Shown in pieces: positions 1 to 8,538 of a DNA stretch of 64,000 nt (the first letter of the stretch is position 1; each line of letters starts with the position of its first letter). The position numbers and the translations under genes were made by a program. The notes beneath the pieces are model-generated. The model was not told where the DNA came from, made no database searches, and saw nothing but the letters and a program-made list of their open reading frames with translations. Origin of the DNA: Phycisphaerales bacterium (GTDB lineage: Bacteria; Planctomycetota; Phycisphaerae; Phycisphaerales; UBA1924); assembly GCA_019744815.1 (NCBI GenBank), contig JAIEUA010000010.1:62001-126000 (forward strand), read 5' to 3'.

Positions 1-1431
1 GGTCTGATGATACTCGTGCGGCGCCATCTTCTTGAGCTGCTCCTTAACTCGGCGCCGGCCCTCGATTGCGAACTCGACGAGCTCCTGCATGTCTTCCCGG
101 CTCAGTTCGCCATGCGGATGCAGGATCTTGATCAGGCCGGACACGGTCCGTCGCACGGCCTTGCGATCACGGGCGTTCAGGTGCGAGCCAAGAGCGAAGT
201 ACTGGTCCAGCGACTCGGTGTAGTTGTACTTCCGGAGCGTGCGGAGCGCTTCAGCAAAGTAGTCCACGACGAATCCGTAATGATCCGTGAACAGGTCGTT
301 CCGCATCTTCGGGATCTCCCACCCTGGGAGATAGAAGTGGATGCGGTCAAGGAACGCCTTGTCGTCGCGGATAACCTCGGGCATCGGCTCGAACAGGTGT
401 CCGGTCTGCACCATCACATCCACTGGCTGATTGGTGTTGCCGAACATGGCGATGCTCGCGTCACCCGAGTCTGACTCCTTGCCACGCTGGAACGTGCCGG
501 ATTCGCAGTAGGTCTTGAGGGTGGTGACGACCTCTTTGGGCATGTTCTCGAGGTCAGCGACCTCGTCAAACGCCACCACGTCCCAGATGGTGACCATGCC
601 CTTGGGCTTGCCACTCATGTGGCCGAACATGTTGGCGACGGTCGTTGGCCCGGTCAGCAGAGCGCCGTAGGGGGAGATCTCCTGAACCGCGTAGCTCTTG
701 CCCGTGCCGCGGGGCCCAAGCTCCACCATGTTGAAGTTCCGCTCGGTCAGCGGAATCATGCGGACGCAAAAGAGCATCTTGAGCCGCCGGTCCATTCCAC
801 CGGGCTCGTAGCCCATCGTGCGGATGACGACATCAAGCCATTCGTCCGCCGTGAACTCGCGGCGCAGTCGCTTGTACGACTCAACGTCGAAGGTCGCAAT
901 CTGGATCGGCTGCATCCGCTCGATCCAGAACGGGTGCTTGCCCTTGCTCTCCTCGTCGTACTCGAACTTCATGTCCACCTGGGCCCAGATGCCGCCGGTC
1001 AGCAGTCGCTCGAAGTCCCGAACGTACTGGGTGGGGATGTGCACGAACTTGTCGCTGAAGTTCACGCACTCGGCCCAATACTCCGAATCGACGAGCCGCA
1101 CTTTCACCTTATCGAGGAACGTGTGCTTCCCCTCCTCCTTCACGCGGCTCTGGGCCCGGATGGCCTCGTCAGCCCGGATGTAGTTGTCGGCCAACGTCTG
1201 GTTGACGACTTGGAGGCCCATCTGGATCGCCGCATTGTCGGCAGACGCACAGTACTTGCCGAGCAGAAACTCCAGAACGAAGACCGGGACGTTGGCCCCG
1301 ACCTTCACCTTGCGGACGAGGTCCTTGCGCACAACTTTGCCGTCAAAGACGCGTGTTAGCTTATCGTCGAGCGCATCGCGCGGCGGTGCATCGGCGGTTG
1401 AGATCGGGTTGGGGGTCGGAGCGGTAGTCAT
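1..1431 (-). CDS. brxL: BrxL, Lon-like ATPase of BREX (N-terminal 477 residues, cut by window start)
   Basis: The frame is open from an ATG at 1431 to base 1, so the C-terminus lies outside the window. The visible part has a Walker A motif (GPRGTGKS, residues 239-246) and a Walker B-like stretch (VVAFDEV, 285-291). It also shows the conserved tracts typical of BrxL, such as TGPTTVANMFGHMSGKPKG and the FGNTNQPVD segment. BrxL proteins are usually near 680 residues, so roughly 200 residues, including the Lon-type domain, are missing from view. BrxL is an AAA+ DNA-binding effector of BREX type 1. The gene starts 15 bp after the pglZ stop and is evidently part of the same operon. Confidence 0.93.
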   Translation of the reverse strand, partial: MTTAPTPNPISTADAPPRDALDDKLTRVFDGKVVRKDLVRKVKVGANVPVFVLEFLLGKYCASADNAAIQMGLQVVNQTLADNYIRADEAIRAQSRVKEEGKHTFLDKVKVRLVDSEYWAECVNFSDKFVHIPTQYVRDFERLLTGGIWAQVDMKFEYDEESKGKHPFWIERMQPIQIATFDVESYKRLRREFTADEWLDVVIRTMGYEPGGMDRRLKMLFCVRMIPLTERNFNMVELGPRGTGKSYAVQEISPYGALLTGPTTVANMFGHMSGKPKGMVTIWDVVAFDEVADLENMPKEVVTTLKTYCESGTFQRGKESDSGDASIAMFGNTNQPVDVMVQTGHLFEPMPEVIRDDKAFLDRIHFYLPGWEIPKMRNDLFTDHYGFVVDYFAEALRTLRKYNYTESLDQYFALGSHLNARDRKAVRRTVSGLIKILHPHGELSREDMQELVEFAIEGRRRVKEQLKKMAPHEYHQT

Positions 1432-1446
1432 TGCGAAACTCCAAGC

Positions 1447-4068
1447 TCAAAGTACGTCGATGGGTAGGTCGGTGTCTGACTGATAGAGAACGGCACGGGA
1501 GGTGGCATCCTCGATCACCAAGCGTGCCTGCTTGGCGTCGTCTCGTTGCAGCAACATCAGGATGGTGGCCGCCTTGCCGATCTCTAGCTTCACCGTCTTG
1601 CTCACGGCGTCGAACTGGGCATCGATGGCGTGACCAACACTGCCGACCTGAAGGCCCTTGTGGACGAGTGAGACGCGGACCGACGCGGTCTTGTCCGTGA
1701 ACAGACCGTCGGCGGTCAGGGTCAACGTCACGCGGAAAGTACGGTTCGTGATCTTCGCCGGTACATCGCCCACTGTGGCGGTCAGAGTCGCGGTCGGCGC
1801 GGCAGCCATCGCGGCAAGCTCCAGTACAACCACGGGCACTACCAGTTCCTGCAGACTCAGTCCGCCGTGGTGATAGGCGAGATCCCCGCCCGCCTTGAAC
1901 ACGCCAGTGCCGACGGGAAACACCAGATCGATATCACTGTCGTGTCCGAGTTCAGCGGCGGAGATGCGAACCGTGCCTGATGGCGTGACGCCACCGCGGC
2001 CGATCCAGCAGCGGCGATGGAGTTCCACCGTTTGGCCGCCCGGCGGATCGATACGCATGGCTTCGTCCTTGGCACGGCCGAAGATGTGACCGTGGTCCGC
2101 GACGATGATGAACCGCGACACGCCGTTCTGGGCGAGCTTTCGGATTCCGCGGGCAATGTTGCTGACGGCGGTCTCCATCACCTGACGCGCGAGGATGGCA
2201 TGAGCGTTCTCGCCGACCTCGTCGATCTCCTGCGCACGCACAACGATCAACTTCACGCCATGCAACCGGCTCTTGAGCTGCGCCCCGGTGATGGCAAGCA
2301 GTTGGTTGAGCTCGATGTCCTTGCTGCCTGGAACTTTGCCCTGGAGGAATGTCATCCGGTCCTTCAGCCCGGTCATGACCTTGCCTTCGATTCTCGCACC
2401 GACCCTCTCGCCGCCATCGACCACGTCAAACGAACGGCTCGCCCCCGGCAGCAGCGCTGCCATGCCGATGGGCGTGATTGTGGGAATCGCTGCCGCCGCC
2501 GCCTTCACCTCGATGGATTTCGCGTCGTTGAACCACGCGGCCAGTTCAACGCCCATCTCGTACCGAAGCGAGTCCGCCAGGATCATGGCGACCGGACTCC
2601 CGTCAGGCGTCGGCTTCGAGACGATTTCGTCGAACACCTGCGGCTGCCTGAGCACATCACCCGGCACCTGCCAGGACGCGGCCTTCATCGCGCCCATGAA
2701 ACGCGCCGTCATCTCGCCCGCCAGCTCGTCGTACGCATTCAGCACAGCGTGCTGCGCGGCCTCGGAGTCAGGCACATCAGCCATTGATGCAAGGTGTGAC
2801 TGGAGCTGCCGGTAAAGCGTGTCCACCTTGAACCAACCCGATTCGGGACCGGATTGAAGGTTGGTGTAGCCGCGGAACCAGATGCTCGGACCGGCGCTCG
2901 CCGCTGGGAGGGCGGCACGAACGCGTGCCACCTCCTCTCCGAGCGCTCCCATGCGGCCGCAGGCCTCCCATTGCTGTTGGCGGCGGGCATCGCGATCTGC
3001 CCAGAAACTCCGGGCGTGTGTCGTCACGATCTCCCTGGCATCGGAAAAGCGGCCGTCCGCCACGAGCTGGCCTGCATGGCTCAGAAGCAACTTCTCTTCG
3101 AACCGGAAGGTATCGATGCTCCCCAGCCGCTCGGCCGAGACGCCGGCGGATGAGAGCTGAAACTCTGCCTCGATCTGGTCGGCCATCGCCTCGTACTGAT
3201 CGGCATGCCCGCGGCGGAAAGCGTCGGCCGTCTGGCGAAGAAGCTTTTCCTGCTCGATGTTCGACGGCGCGACGACGAGCCCCGTCGACGGGGGCCGTTC
3301 GCCCTTCAGATCCAAGACGAACTCGCCTACGAGCACGTGCCTCACCGTGTCAAGGCGAAGCTTTTCCAAACCGACTGAAGATTCAGGCGACATCCCCAGC
3401 TTGGCGACAAGGCGGAGGATCTCGCCGCGCCCGCCCTTGTTCTCGATGGTCGAATCCGAACTCGGGGTTGCGAGCCATGCCGCGAGCTGTTCGGCGCTCG
3501 TGCGGGCCGCTTGAAAGATCGCATCAAGAATTGAGCCGCTGCCGCTTCGCGAGCCGGGCCGGCCACCACCAGAACTCTGGAGCTTGGCCAGCACGTTTAC
3601 AACGTCTGCATACGTGATGGAGCTTTCGCCCATGAGCACCTGATCGATCTGATCGTCGGCGATGAACTGCTGCAGACAGTGCCGGGCCATCTGGGCCAGC
3701 TTCCACTCCACGGGCGTTCCGGCCTTCTCCAGTTCCAGCAACGCGTTCAGCGTGGGCTGGTCAACACGCTCCCCCGGCAGGTAGATCAAGAGCGGCTCGA
3801 TCGTTTCGCCATCGACAAATGGCTCCGCAACCAGCTTCGTCTCGAAGAGTGAGCCATTCTTGCAGATGAGTCGTACATCGCGACCCCCGAGCTTCACCGT
3901 CTCCGCCCTGCACGCCGTGATCTCTCGCTGGCCGCGCAGTTCTGCGATGAATCCACGGAACTCCTCGCGCGGGTCGTACCAGACTGCGACTTGACGCTTG
4001 GCCACCTTCTCCGCCAGTCTAGAGGCGAGATAGTCGTGGAACGGGTTGACGGCGGTCGGTGTCGGCAT
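1447..4068 (-). CDS. pglZ: PglZ, BREX alkaline-phosphatase-superfamily protein
   Basis: This 873-residue protein carries the PglZ domain in its middle third: a metal-site segment MILADSLRYEMG (Asp499, Ser500), then ITPIGMAALLPG (530-541), then the second metal site IIVADHGHIFGR (residues 654-665). These are the hallmarks of the alkaline-phosphatase-like fold in BREX PglZ. PglZ is a core BREX component, required with PglX for host methylation and for exclusion of phage. The ATG at 4068 lies 11 bp after the stop of the duplicated pglX cassette, and brxL follows 15 bp downstream. It appears intact. Confidence 0.93.
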   Translation of the reverse strand: MPTPTAVNPFHDYLASRLAEKVAKRQVAVWYDPREEFRGFIAELRGQREITACRAETVKLGGRDVRLICKNGSLFETKLVAEPFVDGETIEPLLIYLPGERVDQPTLNALLELEKAGTPVEWKLAQMARHCLQQFIADDQIDQVLMGESSITYADVVNVLAKLQSSGGGRPGSRSGSGSILDAIFQAARTSAEQLAAWLATPSSDSTIENKGGRGEILRLVAKLGMSPESSVGLEKLRLDTVRHVLVGEFVLDLKGERPPSTGLVVAPSNIEQEKLLRQTADAFRRGHADQYEAMADQIEAEFQLSSAGVSAERLGSIDTFRFEEKLLLSHAGQLVADGRFSDAREIVTTHARSFWADRDARRQQQWEACGRMGALGEEVARVRAALPAASAGPSIWFRGYTNLQSGPESGWFKVDTLYRQLQSHLASMADVPDSEAAQHAVLNAYDELAGEMTARFMGAMKAASWQVPGDVLRQPQVFDEIVSKPTPDGSPVAMILADSLRYEMGVELAAWFNDAKSIEVKAAAAAIPTITPIGMAALLPGASRSFDVVDGGERVGARIEGKVMTGLKDRMTFLQGKVPGSKDIELNQLLAITGAQLKSRLHGVKLIVVRAQEIDEVGENAHAILARQVMETAVSNIARGIRKLAQNGVSRFIIVADHGHIFGRAKDEAMRIDPPGGQTVELHRRCWIGRGGVTPSGTVRISAAELGHDSDIDLVFPVGTGVFKAGGDLAYHHGGLSLQELVVPVVVLELAAMAAAPTATLTATVGDVPAKITNRTFRVTLTLTADGLFTDKTASVRVSLVHKGLQVGSVGHAIDAQFDAVSKTVKLEIGKAATILMLLQRDDAKQARLVIEDATSRAVLYQSDTDLPIDVL

Positions 4069-4079
4069 GGTCGATTGAC

Positions 4080-6367
4080 TCAGAACAACTCCTCGGATTC
4101 GTCACGGGCTTTGGACGCCTTGCGCTTTCGCTTGGTGCCGCCTGCTGCGACCGTCTGACTCTCAGCCGCCGCAGCGGCCGCCCGGCGGCCCCGCTTCCCG
4201 CCTTCTGCGGCCGGCGCCGCGAGCAGGTTGGCGAGGGCGTCCTTCACCTGGCGGCTGGTTCGCTCGGTCACGAGGCGATCGAGGGTTGGTTGCCAGCCGG
4301 CCTTGCCGTTCTCCTCCGGCGGCTTGCGCTTGACCCACTTCTCGTCCTCGTTCTGCTGCCAGAAGACGTCCTCCAGGCCGTGGGCGATAGCGAGGCTGCG
4401 GTCGGTGACGCACTTGGGCACCACACGCTCGGGCCACAGGTGCAGCGCCATGTGCGACCAGTCGTAGTCGCCGGCGACGAGCTTGTCCCAGATCTGCTTG
4501 CACTCCTTCTGCCAGGGCTTGTGCTGCGGGAAGAGCCGCCACAGCGGGGCGAGGCAGATGACCACGCCGTCATCCAAGTCCGGGGCCCAGAGCGGGGCCA
4601 CGCGGGCGACCTCGTCGGTCATGGTCTTGAGTTCGGCGACGAAGGCTTCCTGCTCTTCGATGTCATGTCGCTGGCTGCGGGTCGGGCTGGCGCCCGCTTC
4701 GGCCTTCAGGCGAGACAATCCGTCTTCCTCGTGCCGGACCTTTGGCCGCACGATGTCGTTAAGCACGCTGAAGAGCCGGTCGCCCGTCACGCGGTGGGCG
4801 TAGAGCCAGACCGAGTACTTGCCCGATGGCACGCCAAGCTGCCAGAGGATCGGCGCCTTGCGGCGGCTCTTGCTGTGCTTCTTGATGTGATACTCGAAGA
4901 AGCTCTTGCTCAGCCATGTGCGGAGGTCGTGCCCCTTGGGGTCCAGGATCGAGGCCGCCTCCTGCCAGTACGCGTCGGAGTCCTTGCCGAAAACCACGTC
5001 GAACACGGATCGCACCGCCGCCACCAGGTCCCGCGGGTGCCCCTCGTCGTTCACCAGCACCCCGTCGGTGGGCCACGCAACCGGGTAGCCGGGTGGCGCC
5101 GACGCCACAGGCAACCCATCCTCGCCGGTGAGCATGCCCGGCGAACAGATCGGAAGGGGATCGAACGGGTCGGGCTCAGGCGGTGGCTGCCGCTCGCCGG
5201 TGGCCAGGCGGACATCGAATCTGCCGACCGCAACGCCCACGGCCCAAGCGACCAGCTCAGCCGTCAGACCCGGCAGATCCGCCGCCGACTCATGCTCGCC
5301 CTCATCGTCCGACTCCTCGTCGGTCCCTTCGGGCTCAGCCCCATCGTCGACTGCCGCACTCGAGCCGAAGCCCTCCGTGATCGACCGGCGGTCCTCCTCG
5401 CTGATCCCGTACAGCTGGAAGCAGATGTCGTCGATCTCCGATTGGAGCGAGGCGAGTTGGGAACTGATCGCCGCGATCTTCAACTGCCAAAGAGATGCGC
5501 GAGACTCGAGAGTAGTCGCGGAAGCCTGCACGAGTGCGGGACTCACAAACGCGCGAGACGTAGTCCGCTCACAGTCAGACTGACGATACAACCCCCACGC
5601 AGCACGACACGCAGCGGCAATCGTCCGGCTCACAGCGACGGCGATCTCAGGAATCGGTACAGCGCTAACATACCCCAACTCATACATTAGCGTTTGGGCG
5701 CTCGATTCCACCCCTCGTGGCATCAGTAAGTGCAACAGCCCAACAAAGGCCCCTGAGTTCAGAACGCCGCATATCGCTTCGGGCGATTCATCTTCAAGAA
5801 ACAAGGCGGGACCACTGTCCGAAAATATGCAACCCACTGGCAGCAAGGCGAATGCTCCGCGGCGGTGAGGACGCCGCGGCCAGACAATGCCGCTTCGGAA
5901 GTACATGTCTTCGCTTCGGCCGAAGCCACCCCATGAGGCACCTTGAGCCCTGTGCTCATAAGCAGCCCTGGGTCGGTGCCCGCCACGCCACCAATCAGTG
6001 ACAAGATATATATCTACGTAGTACGGCGAGTGTCGGCCGCCCTTGTATAGCGGGAACCAGACGCTCCTCGATGAACGTGACGCGCAATTGACTTCCCATT
6101 GAAGTCGAATGAACCGTGCATCCTCTTGGGTTTTGATGCCACCACGCACCGAACGACCAGCATTGCAAATGCGGGCATGTCTTGAAAGATGCTTCGCAGT
6201 GATGGACTCGCCCAATAGATGAACGGACAGCCAGGAACTGCGACGAAGGCACCGGGGCGAACCATGAAGGGTCGCGGCGCATCTCGATGGCCCACTGATG
6301 ATACTGCTTTGTGGAGGAAGTCGGCCTTGTCCTCCTGCTCTGATACGCGCCAGAAGTAGGCAGTCAC
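4080..6367 (-). pseudogene. second PglX C-terminal (specificity) cassette C2, frameshifted
   Basis: Translation can begin at a GTG (6365-6367) that overlaps the C1 stop as GTGA, preceded by a strong Shine-Dalgarno AAGGAGG. The first ~75 residues (from TAYFWRVSEQEDK) align with the start of C1, then run into a stop near 6014. The matching continuation (RFIRLQWEVN, later YKGGRHSPYYVDIY, IVWPRRPHRRGAF, DDICFQLYGIS) is in another frame and stays open to 4080. One missing base explains this. The likeliest place is the GGGTTTT run at 6128-6134, where one extra T restores the alignment. Everything from 5285 down to 4270 is identical to C1, after which C2 has its own basic tail (TKRKRKASKARDE). It could be a silent cassette, a phase-off gene, a decayed duplicate, or a sequencing error. 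Confidence 0.8.
4270..5285. repeat. 1016-bp perfect direct repeat, copy A (inside C2)
   Basis: By line-by-line comparison this block is identical to 6470-7485 (offset 2200 bp). The match begins abruptly after 4269/6469 and ends at 5285/7485, where the two copies diverge within a few bases. It encodes the constant ~338-residue C-terminal part of the PglX specificity protein. Recombination between the copies would delete 2200 bp and join the C1 recognition region to the C2 tail. Confidence 0.95.
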
Positions 6368-8538
6368 AAGGAGCCTCCTTCTCGTTGACGACCACGACGC
6401 CCCGAGGCGACGGGAGCGTTGAACAGTGCGTGGAGCGAAACACGCACAGAAGCGGACGCTCTCTCGACGACGAGGCGATCGAGGGTTGGTTGCCAGCCGG
6501 CCTTGCCGTTCTCCTCCGGCGGCTTGCGCTTGACCCACTTCTCGTCCTCGTTCTGCTGCCAGAAGACGTCCTCCAGGCCGTGGGCGATAGCGAGGCTGCG
6601 GTCGGTGACGCACTTGGGCACCACACGCTCGGGCCACAGGTGCAGCGCCATGTGCGACCAGTCGTAGTCGCCGGCGACGAGCTTGTCCCAGATCTGCTTG
6701 CACTCCTTCTGCCAGGGCTTGTGCTGCGGGAAGAGCCGCCACAGCGGGGCGAGGCAGATGACCACGCCGTCATCCAAGTCCGGGGCCCAGAGCGGGGCCA
6801 CGCGGGCGACCTCGTCGGTCATGGTCTTGAGTTCGGCGACGAAGGCTTCCTGCTCTTCGATGTCATGTCGCTGGCTGCGGGTCGGGCTGGCGCCCGCTTC
6901 GGCCTTCAGGCGAGACAATCCGTCTTCCTCGTGCCGGACCTTTGGCCGCACGATGTCGTTAAGCACGCTGAAGAGCCGGTCGCCCGTCACGCGGTGGGCG
7001 TAGAGCCAGACCGAGTACTTGCCCGATGGCACGCCAAGCTGCCAGAGGATCGGCGCCTTGCGGCGGCTCTTGCTGTGCTTCTTGATGTGATACTCGAAGA
7101 AGCTCTTGCTCAGCCATGTGCGGAGGTCGTGCCCCTTGGGGTCCAGGATCGAGGCCGCCTCCTGCCAGTACGCGTCGGAGTCCTTGCCGAAAACCACGTC
7201 GAACACGGATCGCACCGCCGCCACCAGGTCCCGCGGGTGCCCCTCGTCGTTCACCAGCACCCCGTCGGTGGGCCACGCAACCGGGTAGCCGGGTGGCGCC
7301 GACGCCACAGGCAACCCATCCTCGCCGGTGAGCATGCCCGGCGAACAGATCGGAAGGGGATCGAACGGGTCGGGCTCAGGCGGTGGCTGCCGCTCGCCGG
7401 TGGCCAGGCGGACATCGAATCTGCCGACCGCAACGCCCACGGCCCAAGCGACCAGCTCAGCCGTCAGACCCGGCAGATCCGCCGCGGACTCGTCCTCGGC
7501 GTCCTCGTCCGACTCGTCGTCGGCCTCCTCGGGTTCAGAACCGTCGTCAACCGCCGCACCCGAGCCTAAGCCCTCGGTGATCGAGCGACGGTCCTCATCA
7601 CTGATGCCGTACAACCCAAAGCAGATGTCGTCGATCTTGGATTGGAGCAAGGACAGTTCGGAATCGGCCGCGTCAAGCGAGGCAGTCCATTCCGACGCAC
7701 GAGCGGCGAGGCTGCTGCCCTCAACCTGCAGCAGAGCAGGATGTGCGAACGCGTGTGACTGCGCTGCATGTCGATCAATCCCCATCTTGATTGACCAGCA
7801 CTTCCTAGACATTTCGGCAAGGGTAGATCCGAGCGACCCCGTGAGCACCGGAATCGGAGTACGTTGTACGGCTCCAACTTCATAGGACCGCGCTGCTGCA
7901 TCCGCAGCCGCCATGTGCAATCCCAGAAGCGACGCAAATGCACTGCTATTCATCAGTGCCATCAAGCACAGCAAGAACATGCGGCTGTTATCTGAGACAA
8001 AGGCCACAGGCCCCTTGTCCGCAAAGACACAGCCCTCTGGCAAGGCGCGAAACGAAGGCCCACTACTTGTTCGTCTTGGCCAGGTAATCCCGGCCCGAAA
8101 GAAGTGTTCAAAGTTTGACGGACGGGGGCTTGCTCGTCCTGGCCTGCCGACAAAACCGCGATAAGACCGGTCATGATCGTCCCAGTCAACGACCAGATGT
8201 ATGTCGCAGTAGTACGGCGACCAAACGCCGCCCTTCTGATATGGCCGCCAATCTCGGTGGCCAAGTGGATCTGTTTCGTACCAGAGTCGGATGTAGCGAA
8301 CCCCATCCCCTGGGTGGTCACCAACGCAAGCAAGCCGACCATCCGATGCAAAGGCTTGCAACCGAGCAAACACATTTCGAACCGTGGCACCGATCCAGTA
8401 TGCAAAGGGTGCTCGCGGCACAGCAGCAAATCGCGAGGGCTGAACCGCGAACACTCGGTGGCCAGAGAGGTCAAGAGGTGCAGCAAGTCCAGCAGCTTTC
8501 TCTGGCTGATCCAGTAGCCTGATAAAAAGCGTGGTCAT
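6364..8538 (-). CDS. PglX C-terminal half as a separate protein (putative DNA-specificity subunit C1)
   Basis: This 724-residue protein starts at an ATG overlapping the stop of the methyltransferase gene (ATGA at 8535-8538), so the two are probably translationally coupled. Residues 1-300 contain the segment found in target-recognition regions of PglX and type IIG-like methyltransferases (GITWPRRT at 150-157, then ALPEGCVFADKGP at 165-177). Around residue 310 is DDICFGLYGISDEDRRS, then an acidic linker, then a long C-terminal region identical to cassette C2. In most BREX systems this region is fused to the methyltransferase in one PglX. Here it behaves like an S subunit next to an M subunit. 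The specificity role is inferred from position and similarity. Confidence 0.85.
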   Translation of the reverse strand: MTTLFIRLLDQPEKAAGLAAPLDLSGHRVFAVQPSRFAAVPRAPFAYWIGATVRNVFARLQAFASDGRLACVGDHPGDGVRYIRLWYETDPLGHRDWRPYQKGGVWSPYYCDIHLVVDWDDHDRSYRGFVGRPGRASPRPSNFEHFFRAGITWPRRTSSGPSFRALPEGCVFADKGPVAFVSDNSRMFLLCLMALMNSSAFASLLGLHMAAADAAARSYEVGAVQRTPIPVLTGSLGSTLAEMSRKCWSIKMGIDRHAAQSHAFAHPALLQVEGSSLAARASEWTASLDAADSELSLLQSKIDDICFGLYGISDEDRRSITEGLGSGAAVDDGSEPEEADDESDEDAEDESAADLPGLTAELVAWAVGVAVGRFDVRLATGERQPPPEPDPFDPLPICSPGMLTGEDGLPVASAPPGYPVAWPTDGVLVNDEGHPRDLVAAVRSVFDVVFGKDSDAYWQEAASILDPKGHDLRTWLSKSFFEYHIKKHSKSRRKAPILWQLGVPSGKYSVWLYAHRVTGDRLFSVLNDIVRPKVRHEEDGLSRLKAEAGASPTRSQRHDIEEQEAFVAELKTMTDEVARVAPLWAPDLDDGVVICLAPLWRLFPQHKPWQKECKQIWDKLVAGDYDWSHMALHLWPERVVPKCVTDRSLAIAHGLEDVFWQQNEDEKWVKRKPPEENGKAGWQPTLDRLVVERASASVRVSLHALFNAPVASGRRGRQREGGSL
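6470..7485. repeat. 1016-bp perfect direct repeat, copy B (inside C1)
   Basis: This is the partner of 4270-5285, covering about residues 352-690 of C1. The flanking halves of the two cassettes are clearly diverged at both ends. Identity over a full kilobase therefore indicates either recent duplication or ongoing gene conversion. Confidence 0.95.

Noticed and set aside
4080-6773. A single 897-residue gene
   Set aside because: The first ~130 residues are an out-of-frame reading of the C1 gene. Real homology to PglX begins only after the frameshift region, so this is cassette C2, not a longer gene.
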